In this document: positions 1 to 5,820 of the stretch, piece after piece
How the letters are laid out: each line of letters begins with the position of its first letter
Position numbering within the stretch: the first letter of the stretch is position 1
Assembly: GCA_903886165.1 (NCBI GenBank)
Contig: CAISLL010000212.1
Coordinates: 1 to 11,271 of the forward strand
Origin: an uncultured beta proteobacterium
GTDB taxonomy: Bacteria; Pseudomonadota; Gammaproteobacteria; Burkholderiales; Burkholderiaceae_C
Length of the DNA stretch: 11,271 bases
Direction of reading: 5' to 3'
Made by a program: the position numbers and the translations under genes
Notes under the pieces: generated by a model
Databases searched by the model: none
What the model was told of the DNA's origin: nothing
Seen by the model: only the letters and a program-made list of their open reading frames with translations

Positions 1-391
1 CATAGACCTTATGAGTAATGGGCTGGCAGCTACTAAATTTGTAACTAGAAACCTGTTTGAAATGACACCTGCTGTCCTGATTCAGGACGGGACCGCGGAC
101 AAATGGCTGGTGGACCCGCCCCGCGAAGGCGCCCTGGCTCTGGTGCGAGCCCTGGCAAATTTGCATCAGCAAAAGTCGGGATCACCCGAGCATCCACAGA
201 CCCCGGGTGCACACCATTGGGCGCCCCCAAAGCGCATCGTGTATGTGAGTTGCAACCCGTCAACTCTGGCCAGAGATGCCGATGTGTTGGTGCACCAGGC
301 GGGTTATCGGTGTTCAGCTGCGGGGGCGGTCAACATGTTTCCGCACACAGCCCACGTCGAAAGCATGGCCGTGTTTGACCTGGAAAACTGA
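1..391 (+). CDS. rlmD: 23S rRNA (uracil-C5)-methyltransferase RlmD, 3' part only
   Basis: This is the C-terminal part of a TrmA/RlmD-family SAM-dependent methyltransferase, which in E. coli makes 5-methyluridine at position 1939 of 23S rRNA. The frame is open to the left edge, so the gene begins outside the window and the ATG at 11 is internal. Visible family motifs are DPPR-EG (Asp codon at 113), the catalytic motif YVSCNPSTLARD with the nucleophile Cys codon at 251-253, and the C-terminal MFPHTAHVESMAVF with the conserved Glu codon at 359-361. Between DPPR and the Cys motif there is a Gly/Pro/His-rich stretch that seems longer than in E. coli RlmD. RlmD could be confused with its relatives TrmA or RlmC, but the MFPHT-HVESM ending fits RlmD best. 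The stop codon is 16 bp from the convergent lipoprotein gene, with no obvious terminator between them. Confidence 0.9.
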   Translation, partial: IDLMSNGLAATKFVTRNLFEMTPAVLIQDGTADKWLVDPPREGALALVRALANLHQQKSGSPEHPQTPGAHHWAPPKRIVYVSCNPSTLARDADVLVHQAGYRCSAAGAVNMFPHTAHVESMAVFDLEN

Positions 392-407
392 AGTTGCCGC
401 GGCTGCG

Positions 408-764
408 CTAGTGCGCGGAGGTCTTGGCTTTTGGTTTGGTGTCCTGAATGACTTCTTCAAGTGGCGCAGGCGCTGTTGCAGGGACAGGTGGAGGTTTGAT
501 TTCTGCGCGAACGCCCTCGATCTTGTTTTCTCGCATGTACTCATCCATCTCACGCCAACCGGCAAAGATAGCCGCTTTTGTGATTCCTTTGTTCAGGCTA
601 TAACAATCCTCGATGCTGCGCAGGCCGTGACGGCAAGCACCCCCAATCGCTTTGGCTTCCGCATCCTTTTGGGCGATGCGCGGATCAGGACCCAGGCCCA
701 GCAAATCACAGCCCGACAGCGCAAGGGCTGCAGACACAATCATCAGGCGTTTGAACTTGGTCAT
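408..764 (-). CDS. Small predicted lipoprotein of unknown function
   Basis: I do not recognise this protein beyond its export signal. From the ATG at 764 it is 118 residues: a basic start (MTKFKR), a hydrophobic stretch, and the lipobox ALSGC with the lipidated Cys at residue 19. The mature part has two further Cys in CRHGLRSIEDC, which could form a disulfide, then an aromatic/charged segment (AIFAGWREMDEYMREN). The tail is rich in Pro, Ala and Lys. The residue after the lipid Cys is Asp, which in E. coli favours retention in the inner membrane. An upstream TTG at 791 would add nine residues and push the signal peptide inward, so ATG 764 is preferred; no clear Shine-Dalgarno is seen for either. 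It converges with rlmD and is separated from the upstream yccA-like gene by a terminator, so it needs its own promoter. Confidence 0.72.
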   Translation of the reverse strand: MTKFKRLMIVSAALALSGCDLLGLGPDPRIAQKDAEAKAIGGACRHGLRSIEDCYSLNKGITKAAIFAGWREMDEYMRENKIEGVRAEIKPPPVPATAPAPLEEVIQDTKPKAKTSAH

Positions 765-839
765 GGGTGGATGATGGGAATATGCGGACAAGCAAATTAT
801 GTGCTTGAAATCGTTGGCAAGCCAGAAACTTAAACCATG

Positions 840-865
840 AAAAAAGGCCCCACAGGGCCTTTTTT
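840..865 (-). terminator. Intrinsic terminator after the yccA-like gene
   Basis: This is a perfect inverted repeat. GGCCC (846-850) pairs with GGGCC (855-859) around a CACA loop. It is flanked by six A on the left and six T on the right, so it has a U-tract in either reading direction. It starts 19 bases beyond the stop codon of the minus-strand Bax inhibitor-1 family gene, which is the only gene ending into it. Confidence 0.88.
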
Positions 866-884
866 CAGAGCATTGCGACCAGCT

Positions 885-1580
885 TTATTCGCGTTCACCG
901 CCAAAAATCCCCAGCAATGCCAACAGGCTTTGGAACACATTCATGATGTCCAAGTAAAGCGCCAGAGTGGCGCTGATGTAATTGGTTTCGCCACCATCCA
1001 CGATCCGTTTTAGGTCATACAGCATATAAGCACTGAAGACGCCGATGGCAGCCACCGAAATCGCCATCATGCCGGCCGTAGAGCCTACAAACACATTGAT
1101 AATGCCGCCCACCATGATGGCCAGCGCGCCGACAAACAGCCATTTGCCCATGCCTGACAGGTCACGCTTGATGACACTTGACAAGCTCGCCATGACAAAA
1201 AACACGCCAGCGGTGCCACCAAAGGCGGTCATGATCAAGTCAGGACCGTTCTTGAAACCCAGCACCATGGCGATCATGCGCGACAGCATCAGGCCCATGA
1301 AGAAAGTGAAACCCAGCAACACCGGCACGCCGGCGGCCGTGTTTTTGGTCTTTTCAATGGCATACATAAAACCAAAGGCACCCCCAAGAAACACCACCAG
1401 TCCGACGCCACCGCTCAGAGATTGGGTGATGCCAGTTGCCACGCCCAACCAGGCACCCAACACTGTGGGAATCAGGCTCATCGCCAGCAGCCAATAGGTG
1501 TTGCGCAAGACCTTGTTGCGCTCTTGCGCCAGGGCACCAGAACCGTAGCCGGGGTTGATGGATTGAATTCGATTGGTCAT
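885..1580 (-). CDS. Bax inhibitor-1 family (UPF0005, YccA-type) membrane protein
   Basis: This 231-residue integral inner-membrane protein belongs to the BI-1/YccA/YetJ family (TMBIM). Seven hydrophobic segments can be placed near residues 28-48, 58-75, 85-107, 113-132, 146-166, 170-188 and 203-226. The C-terminal family signature is present: AYMLYDLKRIVDGG, then ISATLALYLDIMNVF. Asp189 and Asp211 occupy the places of the paired aspartates of the pH-sensitive calcium leak channel YetJ of Bacillus. E. coli YccA interacts with the membrane protease FtsH, so membrane protein quality control is also possible; the exact role here cannot be told from sequence. The start is well supported: AAAGGAG lies 7 bases before the ATG. 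On the minus strand a TAAAAT (1624-1629) could be the -10 element, but no good -35 accompanies it. A strong terminator follows the gene. Confidence 0.93.
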   Translation of the reverse strand: MTNRIQSINPGYGSGALAQERNKVLRNTYWLLAMSLIPTVLGAWLGVATGITQSLSGGVGLVVFLGGAFGFMYAIEKTKNTAAGVPVLLGFTFFMGLMLSRMIAMVLGFKNGPDLIMTAFGGTAGVFFVMASLSSVIKRDLSGMGKWLFVGALAIMVGGIINVFVGSTAGMMAISVAAIGVFSAYMLYDLKRIVDGGETNYISATLALYLDIMNVFQSLLALLGIFGGERE

Positions 1581-1589
1581 TGTTGAACT

Positions 1590-1698
1590 CCTTTGACAGA
1601 GGGTAAATTAAACAGTGGCAATCATTTTAGGGTGAATTTGCATTTTTCAGGAAATCGAGCCTTTGACGGCTCCTACTTTTTGTACGGATACCTTTGAC
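1590..1698 (+). repeat. Three copies of CCTTTGAC in a divergent spacer
   Basis: The exact 8-mer CCTTTGAC occurs at 1590-1597, 1660-1667 and 1691-1698, all on the plus strand. The spacer containing them (1581-1766) separates the minus-strand BI-1 family gene from the plus-strand DUF336 gene. The first copy is the complement of the BI-1 gene's Shine-Dalgarno. The second is the loop side of a GAGCC-TTTGAC-GGCTC hairpin (1657-1672). The third includes TTGACA, a perfect -35 hexamer. No well-placed -10 follows it at 16-18 bases, so a promoter for the DUF336 gene is only suspected. Confidence 0.45.
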
Positions 1699-1709
1699 AC
1701 ACAAGTGTC
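1696..1709. repeat. Short perfect inverted repeat, possible operator
   Basis: GACAC (1696-1700) and GTGTC (1705-1709) form a perfect inverted repeat around ACAA. It overlaps the TTGACA hexamer at 1694-1699 and lies 57 bases before the DUF336 gene start. A two-fold symmetric site at a candidate -35 is a plausible regulator-binding site. The arms are only five bases, so chance cannot be excluded. Confidence 0.3.
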
Positions 1710-1766
1710 CAATAATGCCGTCCCAAGGCGCTATGCTTCACCCTTAACTCTTTAAGGTGCGTACAG

Positions 1767-2174
1767 ATGCGAAACAAACCCGTTTTAGAACTGGCGGATG
1801 TCAAGAACATCGCTCAGGCCGCTGAACTGCATGCCGTCCAGAACAATTGGGCTGTGACGATTGCGGTGGTGGACGATGGTGGCCATTTGCTCTGGCTGCA
1901 ACGTCTGGACGGCGCCGCCGCAGTTTCGGCACATATTGCGCCCGCCAAAGCCCATACTGCGGCCATGGGCCGGCGCGAGAGCAAGGTGTATGAAGATGTC
2001 ATCAACGGCGGACGCAGTTCCTTCTTAAGCGCGCCGACCATTTCGGGCATGCTGGAGGGTGGTGTGCCAATCATCAAGGATGGTCAATGCTTGGGTGCGG
2101 TCGGGGTAAGTGGGGTGAAGTCAACGGAGGACGCGCAAATTGCTCGCGCCGGTATCGCCGCTCTTGGACTTTGA
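1767..2174 (+). CDS. GlcG/HbpS (DUF336) family protein
   Basis: This 135-residue protein belongs to the GlcG/HbpS/PduO-C-like family (DUF336), a small alpha/beta fold that forms oligomers. Family features read in order: IAVVDDGGHLLWLQRLDGA (residues about 32-50), an AKAHTAA helix, then EGGVPIIKDGQCLGAVGVSG with a final acidic/Ala helix. Members bind heme (HbpS of Streptomyces) or cobalamin-related ligands (PduO C-terminus), or sit in glycolate operons with unknown activity (GlcG). No signal peptide is seen, so it is probably cytoplasmic. The ATG at 1767 has AAGGTG seven bases upstream. It stands alone between divergent and convergent neighbours, so context does not indicate a ligand. The convergent spacer to ppsR (2175-2309) shows no clear intrinsic terminator. 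Family assignment is firm; function is open. Confidence 0.85.
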   Translation: MRNKPVLELADVKNIAQAAELHAVQNNWAVTIAVVDDGGHLLWLQRLDGAAAVSAHIAPAKAHTAAMGRRESKVYEDVINGGRSSFLSAPTISGMLEGGVPIIKDGQCLGAVGVSGVKSTEDAQIARAGIAALGL

Positions 2175-2309
2175 CTTGACAAATCAACACTGCCATGACA
2201 ACCCCTGAGGCCAATTCAGTGAAAAATTGACCCGAACGAGAGGCGTGTCGCGATTAAACACCGCATACCTCCCGCACTCAGAGCGCCCTTTAAATCCAAG
2301 ACCAGACGT

Positions 2310-3131
2310 TCAGTAAGCAAGGCGCTCCGGACGGAGTTCCTGAAGGATTGTGGTCGAGATTTCCTCGATTGACTTGGTGGTGGTGGACAGCCAGCGAATC
2401 CCGGAGCGGCGCATCATGGCCTCAGCCTCACGCACTTCATGCCGACAATTTTCGATTGAGGCATATTTTGAGTGCGGGCGGCGTTCCTGCCTGATTTCAC
2501 TCAAGCGTTCAGGCAGGATGGTGAGTCCGAAAAGTTTCTTTTGATGGGGTTTCAGGGCAGGTGGCAAATCCTGGCGGTCAAAATCTTCCGGTATCAGGGG
2601 GTAGTTCGATGCCTTGAGTCCGTATTGCATGGCCAGATACAGCGAAGTGGGTGTTTTGCCGCTGCGGCTGACGCCAATAAGAATGACATCAGAGCTTTCC
2701 AGGTCACGGTGCGACTGGCCGTCATCGTGATCCAGAGAAAAATTGATGGCATCAATGCGGGATTGGTATTGTTTGCTTTTGCTGGCATCACTGAAGCGGC
2801 CAATGCGGTGGTTCGACTTGATGCCAAGCTCTTTTTCAAGTGGATTCACAAAGGTGCCGAACATGTCCATCAGCATGCCTTCACAGCCCTCGCTGATGAC
2901 CCTGAACACGTCTTCATTGGCCAAAGTGGTGAACACAATCGGTCGTTTGTTGTCATGTGCCCCCGCCTGATTGATCTGGCGAACCGTCTGGTGCGCCTTG
3001 TCAACGGTATCCACAAAGGGCAGGCGCACACAATGCAATTGAGTCTCGAACTGGGCAAGAATGGCGCCACCAAACGTTTCGGCAGTGATGCCGGTGCCGT
3101 CGGAGACAAAGAAAACAGTGCGATTGGGCAT
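2310..3131 (-). CDS. ppsR: PEP synthase regulatory protein (bifunctional kinase/phosphorylase) PpsR
   Basis: PpsR (DUF299 family) is a cytoplasmic enzyme. It inactivates PEP synthase by ADP-dependent phosphorylation of an active-site threonine and reactivates it by phosphate-dependent removal. The 273-residue protein matches the family's usual length (277 in E. coli). Visible landmarks are the N-terminal RTVFFVSDGTGITAET, the P-loop GVSRSGKT at residues 153-160, and the conserved C-terminal segment SKYASIENCRHEVREAE (about 221-237). The ATG at 3131 gives the classic family start MPNRTVFFVSDG; the Shine-Dalgarno is weak. Its divergent position beside ppsA, its only known substrate gene, confirms the pair. 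A candidate promoter for it lies at 3232-3261. It could be mistaken for the PPDK regulatory protein of the same family, but the neighbour here is ppsA, not ppdK. Confidence 0.96.
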   Translation of the reverse strand: MPNRTVFFVSDGTGITAETFGGAILAQFETQLHCVRLPFVDTVDKAHQTVRQINQAGAHDNKRPIVFTTLANEDVFRVISEGCEGMLMDMFGTFVNPLEKELGIKSNHRIGRFSDASKSKQYQSRIDAINFSLDHDDGQSHRDLESSDVILIGVSRSGKTPTSLYLAMQYGLKASNYPLIPEDFDRQDLPPALKPHQKKLFGLTILPERLSEIRQERRPHSKYASIENCRHEVREAEAMMRRSGIRWLSTTTKSIEEISTTILQELRPERLAY

Positions 3132-3231
3132 GGTATTGGCCAGGTTAGATCGGGGTCAGCGTGAAACTTTTGCGCGGCGAGGCTGAAAATCCTTGGGTGT
3201 TCTGGGCGAATTGTCAGCGTGCCCAAAGCCT

Positions 3232-3261
3232 ACAATAATCATTATCCAACCAATTTTTCAA
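3232..3261 (-). promoter_or_regulatory. Candidate ppsR promoter in the ppsR-ppsA divergent spacer
   Basis: On the minus strand, TTGAAA (3261 to 3256) is followed after 18 bases by TATTGT (3237 to 3232), a plausible sigma-70 pair. The putative -10 overlaps a plus-strand TACAAT (3231-3236), which could be the ppsA -10. The only -35-like hexamer for that, TTGTCA at 3211-3216, is just 14 bases away, too close for a standard promoter. An AT-rich palindrome, ATAAT-C-ATTAT (3235-3245), sits at the same place. Opposing promoters sharing a site is an inference from these matches. Confidence 0.35.
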
Positions 3262-3375
3262 GCGCAAAACCGGTTCAAAAACACAACAATAAATGGATGC
3301 GGGTTTACGTCTTTGGTGATGGGCCGTTGAAGCGGTCAGTCATCCACGCAGGTTTTTAACTTCTGGAGTCTTCCC

Positions 3376-5769
3376 ATGTCAGCACTTTTCGATCCGACCG
3401 ATCTGGTCGTCCCATTTGAACATTTAAGAATGACCGACGTTGACTCGGTGGGTGGCAAAAACGCCAGTCTGGGAGAAATGATTGCCCACTTGCCGGATGG
3501 CGTCAAGGTGCCTACTGGTTTTGCCACGACTGCGCATGCCTTTCGTGAATTTCTTGCCTACGGTGATTTGACCGGCAAGATCAATGCACGTTTGAGTGCG
3601 CTTGACGCTGATGATGTAAATGCACTGGCCGTGGTTGGTGCGGAAATTCGGGCGATGGTGGAGAACCAGCCCTTCCCGGCGGACCTTGAGCAACAAATCC
3701 GTCTGGCGTTTGAAACCCTGTCCGGAGGCAGCGCAACGGCGTGTTTTGCGGTGCGTTCATCCGCCACTGCCGAAGATTTGCCGGACGCCTCGTTTGCCGG
3801 GCAACAAGAGACATTCTTGAATGTCACCGGCATTGATGATGTGTTGCACAAAATCCGTGAGGTGTTTGCCTCGCTTTACAACGATCGCGCCATCAGTTAC
3901 CGGGTACACAAGGGTTTTGCACATGAACACGTGGCACTCAGTGCTGGCATTCAGCGCATGGTTCGCTCGGACCTGGGTGCAGCCGGGGTCATGTTCACAA
4001 TCGACACAGAGTCTGGTTTTGACCAGGTGGTGTTCATCACCTCCAGTTACGGTCTGGGTGAAACCGTGGTTCAGGGCGCCGTCAATCCTGACGAGTTCTA
4101 TGTGCACAAGCCCATGTTGAAGGCGGGTAACCTGGCAGTGATCCGCCGCAACCTGGGCTCCAAACTGATTCAGATGCAGTTTTCCAGCCCCGAGGAAAAA
4201 GCGGCATCTGGCAAACTCGTGAAGACCACGGACGTGCCCATCGAGCTTCGCAATCGCTACTCGCTTTCTGATGCGGATGTGCAAAAACTGGCGTCCTACG
4301 CCCTGGTCATTGAAGAGCACTACGGCCGCCCGATGGACATTGAGTGGGGCAAGGACGGTCTTGATGGCGAACTGTACATCTTGCAGGCACGTCCCGAAAC
4401 GGTGAAGAGCCAGGCCGCCAGCAAGGCTGAGCACCGTTACAAACTCAAAGGCAAGGGTGCGGTGCTGGTGGAGGGCCGTGCAATTGGGCAAAAAATTGGC
4501 ACCGGCCCGGTCAGGGTGGTGCACAACCTGAGCGAAATGGATCGCGTGCAACCGGGTGATGTATTGGTCACGGATATGACCGATCCGAACTGGGAGCCGG
4601 TGATGAAGCGTGCATCAGCCATCGTGACCAACCGTGGCGGACGCACGTGTCACGCGGCCATCATTGCCCGTGAACTGGGTATTCCGGCAGTGGTGGGTTG
4701 CGGCCATGCGGAAGAGGTGCTGAAGGATGGCATGTTGGTGACAGTGAGCTGTGCCGAAGGTGACACCGGGTTCATTTATGATGGTTTGCTGGAAACCGAG
4801 GTGACCGAGGTTCAGCGCGGACAAATGCCGGACATTGACGTCAAGATCATGATGAACGTGGGCAATCCCCAGTTGGCCTTTGATTTCTGCCAGTTGCCCA
4901 ATTCAGGGGTTGGGCTGGCGCGCCTTGAGTTCATCATCAACAACAACATCGGGGTGCACCCAAAAGCCATCCTGGACTACCCAAATGTGGATGCCGACTT
5001 GAAAAAAGCGGTGGAATCTGTGGCCAGGGGCCATGCCTCACCGCGTGCGTTCTACGTCGATCGGGTTGCTGAAGGTGTGGCGACGATTGCCGCCGCATTC
5101 TGGCCCAAGCCAGTGATTGTTCGCCTGTCTGACTTCAAGAGCAACGAATACCGTAAGCTGATCGGCGGCAGCCGTTATGAGCCCGAAGAAGAAAACCCGA
5201 TGCTGGGTTTTCGTGGAGCAGCCCGGTACATCAGCGCGGATTTTGGCGAAGCCTTTGCGATGGAATGCGAGGCACTGAAACGGGTTCGTCAAGACATGGG
5301 CCTGACCAACGTGCAGGTGATGGTGCCATTTGTGCGAACGCTCGCTCAAGCTAAAAAAGTGACGGAGTTGCTGGCTGCTCAAGGACACAAACGTGGTGAA
5401 AACGGTCTGAAACTGATCATGATGTGCGAAATTCCCAGCAACGCCATTTTGGCCAAGGAGTTTTTGCAATACTTTGACGGTTTCTCGATTGGCTCCAACG
5501 ACCTCACCCAACTTACCCTGGGTCTGGACCGCGACTCTGGCCTGGAACTGTTGGCCAAAGACTTTGATGAGCGTGATCCGGCAGTTACCTCCCTGATCAG
5601 CCTGGCCATCAATGCCTGTCTTGCCGAAGGCAAGTACATTGGCATATGCGGGCAGGGCCCAAGCGATCACCCTGATTTTGCCCGATGGCTCATGGCAAAG
5701 GGCATTTCCTCGATTTCTCTCAATCCTGATACCGTGGTGGCGACCTGGCAAAACCTTGCCAAACCATAG
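3376..5769 (+). CDS. ppsA: Phosphoenolpyruvate synthase (pyruvate, water dikinase)
   Basis: PpsA converts pyruvate, ATP and water to PEP, AMP and phosphate, the entry step of gluconeogenesis from C3 and C2 substrates. The 797-residue length is close to E. coli PpsA (792). Domain order is complete. An N-terminal ATP-grasp domain starts at GGKNASLGEM (residues 26-35) and closes at LQARPE (336-341). The swivelling phosphohistidine domain carries GGRTCHAAIIAREL, with catalytic His426 and the PpsR target Thr424. The C-terminal PEP/pyruvate TIM barrel has GSNDLTQLTLGLDRD from residue 706 and the active-site Cys758 in GICGQGPSDHP. The start is supported by GGAG seven bases before ATG 3376. It is divergent from ppsR. 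The stop is 42 bp before a sodium:solute symporter on the same strand, with no T-tailed terminator between, so co-transcription is likely. No key residue is missing. Confidence 0.98.
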   Translation: MSALFDPTDLVVPFEHLRMTDVDSVGGKNASLGEMIAHLPDGVKVPTGFATTAHAFREFLAYGDLTGKINARLSALDADDVNALAVVGAEIRAMVENQPFPADLEQQIRLAFETLSGGSATACFAVRSSATAEDLPDASFAGQQETFLNVTGIDDVLHKIREVFASLYNDRAISYRVHKGFAHEHVALSAGIQRMVRSDLGAAGVMFTIDTESGFDQVVFITSSYGLGETVVQGAVNPDEFYVHKPMLKAGNLAVIRRNLGSKLIQMQFSSPEEKAASGKLVKTTDVPIELRNRYSLSDADVQKLASYALVIEEHYGRPMDIEWGKDGLDGELYILQARPETVKSQAASKAEHRYKLKGKGAVLVEGRAIGQKIGTGPVRVVHNLSEMDRVQPGDVLVTDMTDPNWEPVMKRASAIVTNRGGRTCHAAIIARELGIPAVVGCGHAEEVLKDGMLVTVSCAEGDTGFIYDGLLETEVTEVQRGQMPDIDVKIMMNVGNPQLAFDFCQLPNSGVGLARLEFIINNNIGVHPKAILDYPNVDADLKKAVESVARGHASPRAFYVDRVAEGVATIAAAFWPKPVIVRLSDFKSNEYRKLIGGSRYEPEEENPMLGFRGAARYISADFGEAFAMECEALKRVRQDMGLTNVQVMVPFVRTLAQAKKVTELLAAQGHKRGENGLKLIMMCEIPSNAILAKEFLQYFDGFSIGSNDLTQLTLGLDRDSGLELLAKDFDERDPAVTSLISLAINACLAEGKYIGICGQGPSDHPDFARWLMAKGISSISLNPDTVVATWQNLAKP

Positions 5770-5785
5770 AAAACACCTATAGCCC

Positions 5786-5820
5786 GTGGCACCAATGGGT
5801 GCCATCATCGTGTGATGATG
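5786..5820 (+). promoter_or_regulatory. Two tandem hairpins covering the symporter translation start
   Basis: The first hairpin pairs GGCACC (5788-5793) with GGTGCC (5798-5803) around AATG, extendable by a T-A and a G-U pair. The second pairs CATCATC (5803-5809) with GATGATG (5814-5820) around GTGT. The second repeat contains or overlaps all three in-frame start codons (GTG 5812, ATG 5815, ATG 5818). The only Shine-Dalgarno-like bases, GGGTG (5797-5801), lie in the first hairpin. There is no T-run, so this is not a standard terminator. Translational control is inferred. Confidence 0.4.

Noticed and set aside
276..833. A 185-codon open frame on the plus strand over the lipoprotein gene
   Set aside because: It overlaps the end of rlmD, has no recognisable domain and lies opposite a frame with a clear lipobox signal peptide.
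2175..2309. Terminator or small RNA in the convergent spacer between the DUF336 gene and ppsR
   Set aside because: Only an imperfect, long-looped pairing (GTGT with ACAC near 2245-2261) was seen, with no T-tract on either strand.
2472..3164. A 230-codon plus-strand frame inside ppsR
   Set aside because: It is antisense to ppsR, which has its P-loop and full family length, and its own translation shows no family features.
3757..4551. A 264-codon minus-strand frame inside ppsA
   Set aside because: It is a codon-bias shadow of ppsA, His/Val-rich without a plausible start signal or domain.
5786..5805. GGCACC-AATG-GGTGCC hairpin as a ppsA terminator
   Set aside because: No T-run follows, and the next gene starts within a few bases, so a standard intrinsic terminator is unlikely.
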